From Deltaproteobacteria bacterium (GTDB taxonomy: Bacteria > Desulfobacterota > BSN033 > UBA1163): a DNA stretch of 20,215 bases. Below are positions 8,512 to 14,808 of the stretch, piece after piece. The translations under genes were made by a program, and so were the position numbers. The stretch is taken from assembly GCA_016875255.1 (NCBI GenBank), contig VGRU01000040.1, positions 1 through 20,215 of the forward strand, written 5' to 3'. The first letter of the stretch is position 1. Each line of letters begins with the position of its first letter. The notes under the pieces were generated by a model. It worked only from the letters and a program-made list of their open reading frames with translations, was not told where the DNA came from and did no database searches.

Positions 8512-8820
8512 TATAAAAAAACGGAATATTCCTATCTTGCCTAACACTTATAATACCTCCCGTTGTCAATAGGGAAAAGAAATCCAGGACGAAAAGGTAA
8601 TTGATTTTCGTTCTAAGAAAGAGACATTCTTGCCCGTTGGCAGCCGTTCCGACTTGGTTTCTGACCGGGTGCAAGCGGCTCCACCGGATCGCCGATAAAT
8701 CTGGCTCCCGGTGAGCCTTCACGTTATGCTAAGGAAGAATTTGAGGAACCATTAGAACATACCTCCCACATGTGTTAAAATACTACCAGATCACGAACAT
8801 ATACGGAGGGGTGGTAACAT
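8512..8820. other. Intergenic stretch upstream of the toxin-antitoxin module
   Basis: No credible gene is seen in these roughly 300 bases. Short frames on both strands lack family motifs and ribosome-binding sites. The stretch CCGGATCGCCGATAA (8684-8698) resembles CCGGGATCGCTGATAA at 8343-8358, hinting at decayed repeat material. The right-hand end holds the promoter of the antitoxin gene. Confidence 0.4.
8767..8781 (+). promoter_or_regulatory. Extended -10 promoter and candidate operator of the toxin-antitoxin operon
   Basis: TGTTAAAAT at 8773-8781 is an extended -10 element (TGn plus TAAAAT) about 40 bases before the antitoxin ATG. It overlaps the perfect 8-bp palindrome CACATGTG (8767-8774), a plausible operator for autoregulation by the antitoxin or complex. 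No convincing -35 is present. The operator role is inferred from position only. Confidence 0.4.
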
Positions 8821-9048
8821 ATGCCAAAACATGCAAAACGCATTCTTGCTGACGCGCTGGAATTGCCGCCGGTGGAGCGTGCCGAACTGGTGGAGAGTCT
8901 TCTGTCGAGCTTTGAATTTCAATCCAGAAAGGCCATTGATGACTTATGGACTCAAGAAGCAGAGGACCGAATAGACGCATTCGAGCGCGGTGAAATGGGC
9001 GGAATTTCGGGGAGAGATGTATTCGCGGAGATCGAGAAAAGCAGATAA
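8821..9048 (+). CDS. Addiction-module antitoxin (TIGR02574-like)
   Basis: A 75-residue acidic protein whose N-terminal half reads LADALELPPVERAELVESLL, the pattern of the short 'putative addiction module component' antitoxins that pair with RelE/ParE toxins. It is expected to neutralise the toxin by binding it through its C-terminal half and possibly to repress its own promoter. A strong ribosome-binding site (GGAGGGG, 8805-8811) lies 9 bases before the ATG. The toxin gene starts 2 bases after its stop, the classic antitoxin-first arrangement. Length is normal and the frame is intact. Confidence 0.88.
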   Translation: MPKHAKRILADALELPPVERAELVESLLSSFEFQSRKAIDDLWTQEAEDRIDAFERGEMGGISGRDVFAEIEKSR

Positions 9049-9050
9049 CG

Positions 9051-9356
9051 ATGGAAATCGTATTTCTTCCTCCAGCCAAAGCCGAGCTTACCGACGCTAT
9101 CTCCTATTACAACATGCAAAGCGAAGGTCTTGGTTATGAGTTTGCTGCGGAAGTGAAGAGGACGCTCGAACGAATCGTTCAATACCCTGACGCCTGGTTC
9201 AATCTGTCAAAACGTACCCGCCGTTGCAGGACCAATAGATTCCCATACGGAGTTATTTATCAGGTGAGGAAAGAAACCCTACTTATTGTGGCGGTCATGC
9301 ACCTGAGCAGGGAGCCGGAGACCTGGAAGTCACGGCTCAAAAAGAAGGAATTATAA
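9051..9356 (+). CDS. RelE/ParE-family toxin
   Basis: A 101-residue protein with the pattern of plasmid-stabilisation RelE/ParE toxins: an N-terminal strand (EIVFLPPAKAEL), a helix with the YYNMQSEGLGYEFAAEV signature, and the C-terminal strands with RTRRCRTNRFPYGVIYQV and VAVMHLSREPETW. RelE members cleave ribosome-bound mRNA while ParE members poison gyrase. The sequence alone does not decide between them. The gene is intact, 2 bases downstream of its antitoxin, and probably translated by coupling since no separate strong ribosome-binding site is visible. It sits at the boundary with the orphan DUF2207 tip, as expected for a mobile accessory module. Confidence 0.9.
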   Translation: MEIVFLPPAKAELTDAISYYNMQSEGLGYEFAAEVKRTLERIVQYPDAWFNLSKRTRRCRTNRFPYGVIYQVRKETLLIVAVMHLSREPETWKSRLKKKEL

Positions 9357-9380
9357 ACCGTGGCATAATACTTATAAGGC

Positions 9381-9437
9381 TTACCAGCTTCCGCCGCCTC
9401 CTCCACCGCCACCGCTCCCTCTCGGTGCGGAGAACAG
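9381..9437 (-). pseudogene. Orphan C-terminal tip of a second DUF2207 gene
   Basis: On the minus strand these 57 bases encode LFSAPRGSG followed by a glycine run and SW-stop. This matches the end of the complete DUF2207 protein about 290 bases away (MFSAPRGSGGGG...GSW-stop). The fragment differs from it by silent and length changes in the glycine tract, so it is a diverged copy rather than a fresh duplication. Homology stops abruptly at 9437-9441, where the palindromic element begins. I read it as the remains of a tandem paralogue whose body was deleted or displaced. Confidence 0.75.
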
Positions 9438-9441
9438 ATTT

Positions 9442-9513
9442 GGTGCCAGGCAACGGTAATTAGGTATTGACAAGGTTAGAAAAGAAAATACCGTGTTTCC
9501 GTTGCCTGACACC
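9442..9513. repeat. Palindromic MITE/REP-like element
   Basis: A 72-base imperfect palindrome. The arms GGTGCCAGGCAACGG (9442-9456) and CCGTTGCCTGACACC (9499-9513) pair at 14 of 15 positions. Inner GGTATT (9463-9468) pairs with AATACC (9487-9492). It lies in a roughly 310-base convergent gap (9357-9668) between the toxin gene and the DUF2207 gene. The rest of the gap holds the orphan DUF2207 tip and AT-rich sequence with no supported gene. Termini of the GGTGYCAGGCA kind are reminiscent of REP elements mobilised by Y1-type (RAYT) transposases, but no transposase is present here, so that link is a guess. Confidence 0.65.
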
Positions 9514-9668
9514 GATTTGTGTACTAAGTATTTTAAATGATTCTTTGATGTTCAAAATGGCTGGTATCGGGTATTTATTAAACCAATTTAACTACATTTC
9601 TTTTTTAACCCTCTTCTCAAGATCACCCAAAAGATAAAAAAAGAGAATTAAACATATCTAAATTCGAG

Positions 9669-11423
9669 TTACCAGCTGCCGCCGCCTCCACCGCCGAAGC
9701 CGCCTCCGGAGGAACCTCCTCCTCCAAACCCTCCGCCTCCTCCTCCACCGCCGCTCCCTCTTGGTGCGGAGAACATGGCAGTACCGAGGCTTGAGGTTAC
9801 AGTGTTAATCGAACGAGTAAAGCCGGCGGGATGGAATGTTCTAAACCCTGCCGGAGAGACATACCAGTTGGGCGGTTCCTGATAAATCCCCTCGAATGCC
9901 TCTGCCCAGTTATCCGCCACATCGAGGGCAATGGCATAGGGTAAAAATTTAGAAAAGAGATCCTTATCTCCCATTCGTTCAAGCCTGTCTTTCTCTGCGC
10001 GATTCATAAATTCCTGAAACCCTAAAATCGCCATATAGGCCAGGGCGCCTGTTTTGGTTTTTGCAGGCATATGATGGCCGAAGAGAAGGATGGGAAGTCC
10101 TGTCAATCCGCTTGCGACAAATCCTTTCCACATAGAGAAAGGAAAAAGGAAGGCGAGTCCAAAGCCACCCAGGATGATAATGAGAAACCCGGTCAGGAAA
10201 TAGAGATTCCTCACCTTCTCAGGACTGATGAGAAAATATCTATTCTTAACCATCTCCCCATAGAGGCTCTTCTTCAGGGGACTCAAATCCTTATAAAATT
10301 TATTCTTCAAGCTTGAGATAGAGAGGCGGGACGGAGCAAAAGAGAAGAGGCGGCTCATCAGTTCCGTCTCAAAAGAGCTGAGAGCCCCATCAGCCTCTTT
10401 CACCTTTTTGAGATAGTAATCCGATCTGTCAAAAATCAACCCCTCCTTTTTAACCTCCTCGATCTGGATATATCCCTTGACCGCAAGGCCAATGATCGTC
10501 GAAGTGATATCCCTGGGGTCCAGTTTTTCGTCAAGCAAAGTTCCTACCTCTGCGGGAGTGAGGGAACGGTTTTCAATCCTGGGGGGCTCAGAGGCGACGG
10601 TGACAGCTTCTCTCACTCTCGGGTCCCTTCCCTTTCGATACCAGAGATTGAGCATAAAGAGGAATGAGGCGATGGGAAATAAAAATACCCAATTCTCTTG
10701 CAGGTTGATCATCCATAGAAATTTTTTCCATGAAGGAGGCGGTGAGACAAGCCCTTTATCCCATCCAAAGGCAAGGGTCAGGCCCTCGCCCGGAGCAAGA
10801 CTCTTCCTGGTGATAAATTTTCCCCTATTATCATAGGCTTCATGTTCACACTCAGAGGCCTTGGAACCGTAGGTCCCTGTGAATCCAGTGGCCCATAAAT
10901 TCTTGCTCTTCTCTTTTGTGGCCAGCGATACATCTGCGGAGGCGTTGGAGATATCCGCCTTCCAGTAATTTCCGGTCACATTCCAGTAGAGCTCATCGTG
11001 GTCGTTGAGGAAGAGGATCGCATTCTCCACTTCGTAGGTGATCACATAGGTCTGGTTTCCGGAGACAAACCGTTTGGGATCACCGATTCTGATATTGATC
11101 AGAGATCCTGCTTTCTTGACCTGATATTTCCAAGGCTTTCCGGACCCATCCTTCACTGACAGGATGGTGGCAGGCGTGGTGATCCTCTTGCCGAATTCAT
11201 CCCTGTATTTGAAAGGAATTTCCCGGTAAATCCCATGCCTGGGCCTATGGAACTTCACCTCAATCGTCTCGTGAACAATAAAAGACGAATCTTTCTGAAT
11301 GGTGATGTCCGAGTGGAATTTCGTGATGGTGAAATATTGAGCAGAGACAGGAGCGGTGAAGAGGATGAGGTTAATGCTGAGGATGAGAATAATAAAAATA
11401 AACAATTTATGAAACACTTTCAT
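9669..11423 (-). CDS. DUF2207 membrane protein with glycine-rich C-terminus
   Basis: A 584-residue envelope protein of the DUF2207 family; its biochemical function is unknown. It has a signal peptide (hydrophobic core about 6-24, cleavage near APVSA-QY at 28-29). An N-terminal extracytoplasmic beta-rich domain follows (about 30-240, with IYREIPFKYRD and YWNVTGNYW). There is a membrane helix at about 245-262 ending in WYRKGRDPRV, a cytoplasmic segment, and a hydrophobic pair of helices (about 407-450). The tail is glycine-rich (about 555-584) and ends in SW. The ATG has a GGAG-type ribosome-binding site. LemA and DUF2207 genes are often neighbours, and here LemA lies directly upstream on the same strand, separated by a 227-base gap that holds an inverted-repeat element. 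The family call is firm, the role unknown. Confidence 0.9.
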   Translation of the reverse strand: MKVFHKLFIFIILILSINLILFTAPVSAQYFTITKFHSDITIQKDSSFIVHETIEVKFHRPRHGIYREIPFKYRDEFGKRITTPATILSVKDGSGKPWKYQVKKAGSLINIRIGDPKRFVSGNQTYVITYEVENAILFLNDHDELYWNVTGNYWKADISNASADVSLATKEKSKNLWATGFTGTYGSKASECEHEAYDNRGKFITRKSLAPGEGLTLAFGWDKGLVSPPPSWKKFLWMINLQENWVFLFPIASFLFMLNLWYRKGRDPRVREAVTVASEPPRIENRSLTPAEVGTLLDEKLDPRDITSTIIGLAVKGYIQIEEVKKEGLIFDRSDYYLKKVKEADGALSSFETELMSRLFSFAPSRLSISSLKNKFYKDLSPLKKSLYGEMVKNRYFLISPEKVRNLYFLTGFLIIILGGFGLAFLFPFSMWKGFVASGLTGLPILLFGHHMPAKTKTGALAYMAILGFQEFMNRAEKDRLERMGDKDLFSKFLPYAIALDVADNWAEAFEGIYQEPPNWYVSPAGFRTFHPAGFTRSINTVTSSLGTAMFSAPRGSGGGGGGGGFGGGGSSGGGFGGGGGGSW

Positions 11424-11460
11424 CTTTCTCTCCTCACTTTATTCCCTCCCACCCCCTCTG

Positions 11461-11592
11461 GAGACTGTGTCGTAATCAGCCATTTGCCCTTCGACAGGCT
11501 CAGGACGAACGGTTAAGTGATTGATTTTTAACATCCCGTATTCCGTTCGTGGTGAGGTTCTCGAACCATGAACGGAATTATGACACAGCCTC
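11461..11592. repeat. Large composite inverted-repeat element
   Basis: Outer arms 11461-11476 and 11577-11592 (GAGACTGTGTCGTAAT against ATTATGACACAGCCTC) pair at 14 of 16 positions. Inside are two related units ending in the same motif: ACGAACGG (part of 11488-11512, with TTCGACAGGCTCAGGAC) and CCGTTCGT (11543-11575, itself a hairpin CCGTTCGTGGT/ACCATGAACGG). C-rich and G-rich flanks (CACCCCCTC near 11450-11458, GAGGGGGTG near 11612-11620) extend the symmetry. This is the kind of dispersed palindromic repeat that is widespread in environmental bacterial genomes and produces spurious short ORFs. Confidence 0.75.
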
Positions 11593-11650
11593 CTGATGGG
11601 GGAGGGCTGGGGAGGGGGTGATTCCGCATTCCGCAATCCGAATTCCGAAA

Positions 11651-12208
11651 TTAAGAGAAACTCACCTTCACTGGTTTCCTTTCCGTCTCAGGGGCTTCAA
11701 GCTGGAATAATTCAGCCTGTTTGAAATTGAATGACGAGGCTATAAGATTTGATGGAAACGATTCAATCAGAATGTTAAAATCCCGCACCACGGCATTATA
11801 ATATCTTCTCGCATGCTCGATACTGCTCTCTAATTCCTGCAACTGGTTCTGAAGCTGCATAAAATTGGCATTGGCCTTCAGTTCAGGATAAGCCTCGGCA
11901 ACCGCAAACAGGCTCTTCAGCGTATCCCTGATCATGTTCTCTGCTTTTGCCATCTCTGCGGGAGAGCTTGCCTGCATGGCCATTGCTCTTGCCTGTGTGA
12001 CTTTTTCAAAGACGGTCTTTTCATGGGAGGCGTAACCCTTGACCGTCTCGACCAGATTGGGCACAAGGTCGAATCGTTTTTTACACTGAACATCGATGTC
12101 CGACCACGAAGATTTGACCGTATTCCTGAGCCGGATGAGCTTGTTGTAAATGGTGACCACAGCGATGACAAGAATGGCAAGGATGATGAGAATGATGATC
12201 CAGGTCAT
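11651..12208 (-). CDS. lemA: LemA family protein
   Basis: A 185-residue protein with a single N-terminal membrane helix (about 3-20) and a long helical extracytoplasmic domain. The family signature is clear: IYNKLIRLRNTVKSSWSDID, RFDLVPNLVETVKGYASHEK, then AEAYPELKANANFMQLQNQL and the RRYYNAVVRDFN block. Length matches the usual 185-200 residues. The function of LemA proteins in bacteria is not settled; they are envelope-associated and often sit beside DUF2207 or M48 peptidase genes. A strong ribosome-binding site (AGGAGG on the minus strand, 12215-12220) lies 6 bases before the ATG. The NfeD-like gene lies 67 bases upstream on the same strand, so co-transcription is likely. Confidence 0.95.
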   Translation of the reverse strand: MTWIIILIILAILVIAVVTIYNKLIRLRNTVKSSWSDIDVQCKKRFDLVPNLVETVKGYASHEKTVFEKVTQARAMAMQASSPAEMAKAENMIRDTLKSLFAVAEAYPELKANANFMQLQNQLQELESSIEHARRYYNAVVRDFNILIESFPSNLIASSFNFKQAELFQLEAPETERKPVKVSFS

Positions 12209-12275
12209 TTTTCCCCTCCTTTTTGAGATTGAAGTGAAGCGTATTGAATTTATAAATTATTTTCAAGCATTTTTT

Positions 12276-12695
12276 TTAATCCTTTTCGGAACCCTTACTT
12301 TCTCCCCGCACAAGCAAGACACGGCCACGGATTCCCTCAACCCGCACGGGCTCTCCCTCTTCTACCGGAGGGGCTCCCTCCATCAATTCGGCTTTCCAGA
12401 GTTCGCCATGAACCTGAATATACCCTGACGGGTCTAATCGTTCTTTAGCAACGCCTTTTTTGCCTATCATTTTTTGCAAGCTCCTTTCCTGGCTCCGGTC
12501 GTAGGCCCGCCAGACAAATGGAAAAAGAACGGCATCTTTGACCACCCACAAAAGCATAAAGCCCCAGAAAAACCATTGGGGGAGATCAACATAACGTCGA
12601 ACCACCCATAAGATCATGGCTAACAAAACCAGACTGGGGATCTGGAAAAGTGTATACCTCAACACAATGCGAGATGACCAACCGACTCTTTTCAT
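12276..12695 (-). CDS. NfeD-like membrane protein
   Basis: A 139-residue protein with two membrane helices (about 12-29 and 36-56) followed by a C-terminal OB-fold domain typical of NfeD proteins. The latter shows GKKGVAKERLDPSGYIQVHGELWKA and a closing VEGIRGRVLLV strand. Family members are thought to support membrane-microdomain (flotillin or stomatin) or membrane-protease functions; no such partner gene is next to it here. ATG 12695 is preferred. A TTG four codons upstream (12707) is possible, but neither has a clear ribosome-binding site. It is first in the NfeD-LemA-DUF2207 group on the minus strand. The C-terminus is short and acidic/lysine-rich. Confidence 0.82.
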   Translation of the reverse strand: MKRVGWSSRIVLRYTLFQIPSLVLLAMILWVVRRYVDLPQWFFWGFMLLWVVKDAVLFPFVWRAYDRSQERSLQKMIGKKGVAKERLDPSGYIQVHGELWKAELMEGAPPVEEGEPVRVEGIRGRVLLVRGESKGSEKD

Positions 12696-12728
12696 CCGTT
12701 TTGACAACCATTTTGCGGTTTTGGGTTG

Positions 12729-12841
12729 GGGTTAAGGTTAGGAAGCCAGTTTGGTCAAAGGGTAAAGGTTATGGCTAATGACTTAAAACCCATTACCCTA
12801 ACCCAACTACGAAACCGGCATCCTTACCCTGACCTTAACCC
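12729..12841. repeat. Imperfect inverted repeat with GGGTTAAGG arms
   Basis: In the gap between the radical SAM and NfeD-like genes, GGGTTAAGGT (12729-12738) and ACCTTAACCC (12832-12841) form a perfect 10-bp inverted pair, extendable to 13 of 14 with one wobble. Inner GGGTAAAGGTTATGG and CATTACCCTAACCC segments are also complementary in part. The repeated GGGTTA/TAACCC flavour superficially resembles telomeric repeats but is not a tandem array. Because both flanking genes read leftward, it could end NfeD-upstream transcription or be a dispersed repeat. Confidence 0.55.
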
Positions 12842-12848
12842 AGAGACT

Positions 12849-14192
12849 CTATTTTCTACATAAATGAGACGATTCCATTTTAAACTTATTCTTATGAATA
12901 AAATAACGCTCTGCTTTTTTGACGGCGGGCCAGAGACCCAGGTTCATCGGGCCAAAGATGATCAGGCTTCTTCGGAGATGAAAGGGATTGAAAATTCTTT
13001 TCGCCATCGAAGAAAGGGAATAGAAAGACCGGTTCACCTTCCAGAACCCTTCCTGAAGCTCCTCCACGGTCATTCTCTTCGGCTGAAAGACCACCGTTGC
13101 CATATCATACTTCGACCAGTTCTCCGTGAGAAGTCTTCCCTCCTGTTTTAATCTCTGATAGATCCGCGTTCCCGGAAACGGGGTAAGGATGGGAAGAAAA
13201 GTCCCTTCGATCCTGTTTCGATCGGCAAATTCCAGAAACTCATCGAAGACAGAAACATCGTCATAATCGTATCCAAAGACAAAGGAACCGTAGACTCCAA
13301 TGCCCGCATCGTGAAGTCTCTGGATTCCCTTCTCATACATTTCAACCCGATTAATTCTTTTCCCCATCATGTCGAGGTTCTCTTCTCGAAGGCTCTCAAA
13401 ACCGATGAAGAGTCCGTGGCATCCGGCTTTCGCCATGAGGGAAAGGATCTCTTCATTCTCGGCAATATGAATCGGCCCCTGACTCACCCATCGCAACCGG
13501 TAATGGGAGAGCATGGTCAGAAGTTCTCTGGCATAAGAGAGGTTTCCAACGATATTGTCATCGACAAAGAAGATATAGGCTTTTGATCGCTCAAGAGATC
13601 GAATCTCTTTTTCGACTTCGGAGATCGGCCTCATCCGGTAGGTTCTTCCATGAAGGGCGGTCACCGAACAGAACTCACAGTCATAAGGGCAGCCCCTTGT
13701 GGTCTGAATCAGGTTGTGAAAGAGGTAGCCCTTTCGTGGGAGGAGGCTCCTTCGGGGAATGGGAAGGCGGCTCAGATCTGTCCTCTCCTTCTGCCGGTAA
13801 AAAGGCTTCAGCCTTCCTGCTTCGGCTTCCTCCAAAATCTCTGCCCAGGTCTCATCCGCTTCTCCAATCGCCACGCCATCCGAATGGTTTTTGGCCTCTT
13901 CGGGAAGCCATGAGGCATGAATCCCTCCGATCACGACCTTCTTCCCTCTCTGCCGGAATTGATCCGCGATCTCATATCCCCTCGGTGCCAGGGGAGTAAT
14001 GGCGGTGATGGCAACAAGATCGACTTTCTGGTCGAAATCAATTTCAGAAATGCTCTCATCGATGATGCTTATCTCGTGCCGGGAAGGGGTCAGGCCGGCA
14101 AGGAGGGAGGTGGAGAGAAGGGGAAATTTAAAGGCGATCACATCCCAGAAACTATCTTTGGGCCATCTGGGGATGATTAGGGCAATTTTCAT
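12849..14192 (-). CDS. B12-binding-domain radical SAM protein
   Basis: A 447-residue enzyme with an N-terminal Rossmann-like cobalamin-binding-type domain (about 1-130; DLVAITAITPLAPRGYEIAD and VVIGGIHASWLPEEA). A radical SAM barrel follows whose [4Fe-4S] ligands are C168, C172 and C175 (CPYDCEFC). VDDNIVGN and FIGFESL are typical later barrel motifs. The classical cobalamin DxHxxG motif is not evident, as is common in this subclass. Members methylate unactivated carbons or rearrange lipids, bacteriochlorin and antibiotic precursors; the substrate here is unknown. ATG 14192 is chosen because it shares one base with the lipoprotein stop (TAATG), with a GGGAAAG ribosome-binding site; a longer frame to 14258 would run into the upstream gene. 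It is third in the operon. Confidence 0.9.
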   Translation of the reverse strand: MKIALIIPRWPKDSFWDVIAFKFPLLSTSLLAGLTPSRHEISIIDESISEIDFDQKVDLVAITAITPLAPRGYEIADQFRQRGKKVVIGGIHASWLPEEAKNHSDGVAIGEADETWAEILEEAEAGRLKPFYRQKERTDLSRLPIPRRSLLPRKGYLFHNLIQTTRGCPYDCEFCSVTALHGRTYRMRPISEVEKEIRSLERSKAYIFFVDDNIVGNLSYARELLTMLSHYRLRWVSQGPIHIAENEEILSLMAKAGCHGLFIGFESLREENLDMMGKRINRVEMYEKGIQRLHDAGIGVYGSFVFGYDYDDVSVFDEFLEFADRNRIEGTFLPILTPFPGTRIYQRLKQEGRLLTENWSKYDMATVVFQPKRMTVEELQEGFWKVNRSFYSLSSMAKRIFNPFHLRRSLIIFGPMNLGLWPAVKKAERYFIHKNKFKMESSHLCRK

Positions 14193-14806
14193 TACAATTT
14201 CTTTCCCTTCAAGAATTGGGACAATGGTATGACTTCGACCCCTTCTGGCACAATCCACTGAAAGGAATCTTTTGGCAGGGATGAATTGAGAGAGATTTCC
14301 TTCAACCGTAGGTCGAGACGGGTCCTCTTCTCCGGTAGTTCGATCCGAATCCGGTTTGGAATTTGGCTCCCCTCGGCCTGTTCTGTAAAGATCCGGACGT
14401 CTGTTTTCTCAATAAGATCCCGATATTCTGAAACTTCACCGGTATAGGCCTTGTTCTGTAGAGGGCTGAGAAGGAAAAATTCCCCCCCTCGATAAAGGGC
14501 ATCGAAAACACCTGTTCCAAAAGGATGATATCCGAGGATTCGAAATTTATCCGGTTTCTGATAAAGGATCAACCCGTTAAGAAGGAACCTCATCTCCTCA
14601 CCTTTTCTCTCGGTGTCCAGACGAATGGAGGCCCTAGCCTGAAGGGATTCTGCCGAAGAGAAATCTTCCAGAAATCTGGCGATGGGATCCTTGACCAGAG
14701 GCCCTTCAACCGGAGGAAGCTTAACAATCTTCTTGGGACATCCCCAGAGGAGAAGCGACAGGAGTAAAAGACAAAGGCTATACAAAACATAAGGTTTTCG
14801 AACCAT
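14192..14806 (-). CDS. Lipoprotein with LolA/LolB-like fold features
   Basis: A 204-residue secreted lipoprotein. The signal peptide has a very leucine-rich core and a lipobox LLWGC with the lipidated cysteine at residue 23; W at -2 is uncommon. The mature part has the alternating strand pattern of LolA/LolB-type lipid carriers: LQARASIRLDTERKGEE, FLLNGLILYQKPDKFRIL, then FDALYRGGEFFLLSPLQNKAY. The closing FQWIVPEGVEVIPLS resembles the end of such domains. No catalytic motif is visible. It lies 2 bases after the FAD oxidoreductase gene and its stop overlaps the radical SAM start, so it is firmly embedded in that operon. The lipoprotein call is strong; the lipid-carrier similarity is a pattern judgement. 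Confidence 0.8.
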   Translation of the reverse strand: MVRKPYVLYSLCLLLLSLLLWGCPKKIVKLPPVEGPLVKDPIARFLEDFSSAESLQARASIRLDTERKGEEMRFLLNGLILYQKPDKFRILGYHPFGTGVFDALYRGGEFFLLSPLQNKAYTGEVSEYRDLIEKTDVRIFTEQAEGSQIPNRIRIELPEKRTRLDLRLKEISLNSSLPKDSFQWIVPEGVEVIPLSQFLKGKKL

Positions 14807-14808
14807 TT

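Noticed and set aside
8411..8722. A 103-codon minus-strand frame in the intergenic stretch
   Set aside because: It overlaps the SEC-C mini-ORF, has no recognisable motif and no good ribosome-binding site.
8762..8811. CCTCC upstream of the antitoxin pairing with its GGAGG ribosome-binding site
   Set aside because: The CCTCC lies upstream of the -10 box and would not be in the transcript, so it cannot mask the site.
11439..11636. A 65-codon minus-strand frame between LemA and DUF2207
   Set aside because: It is wholly built from the inverted-repeat element; peptides such as VRPEPVEG are typical spurious translations of this repeat type.
12729..12841. Telomere-like repeats
   Set aside because: The TAACCC-like units are few, degenerate and arranged as an inverted repeat rather than a tandem array.
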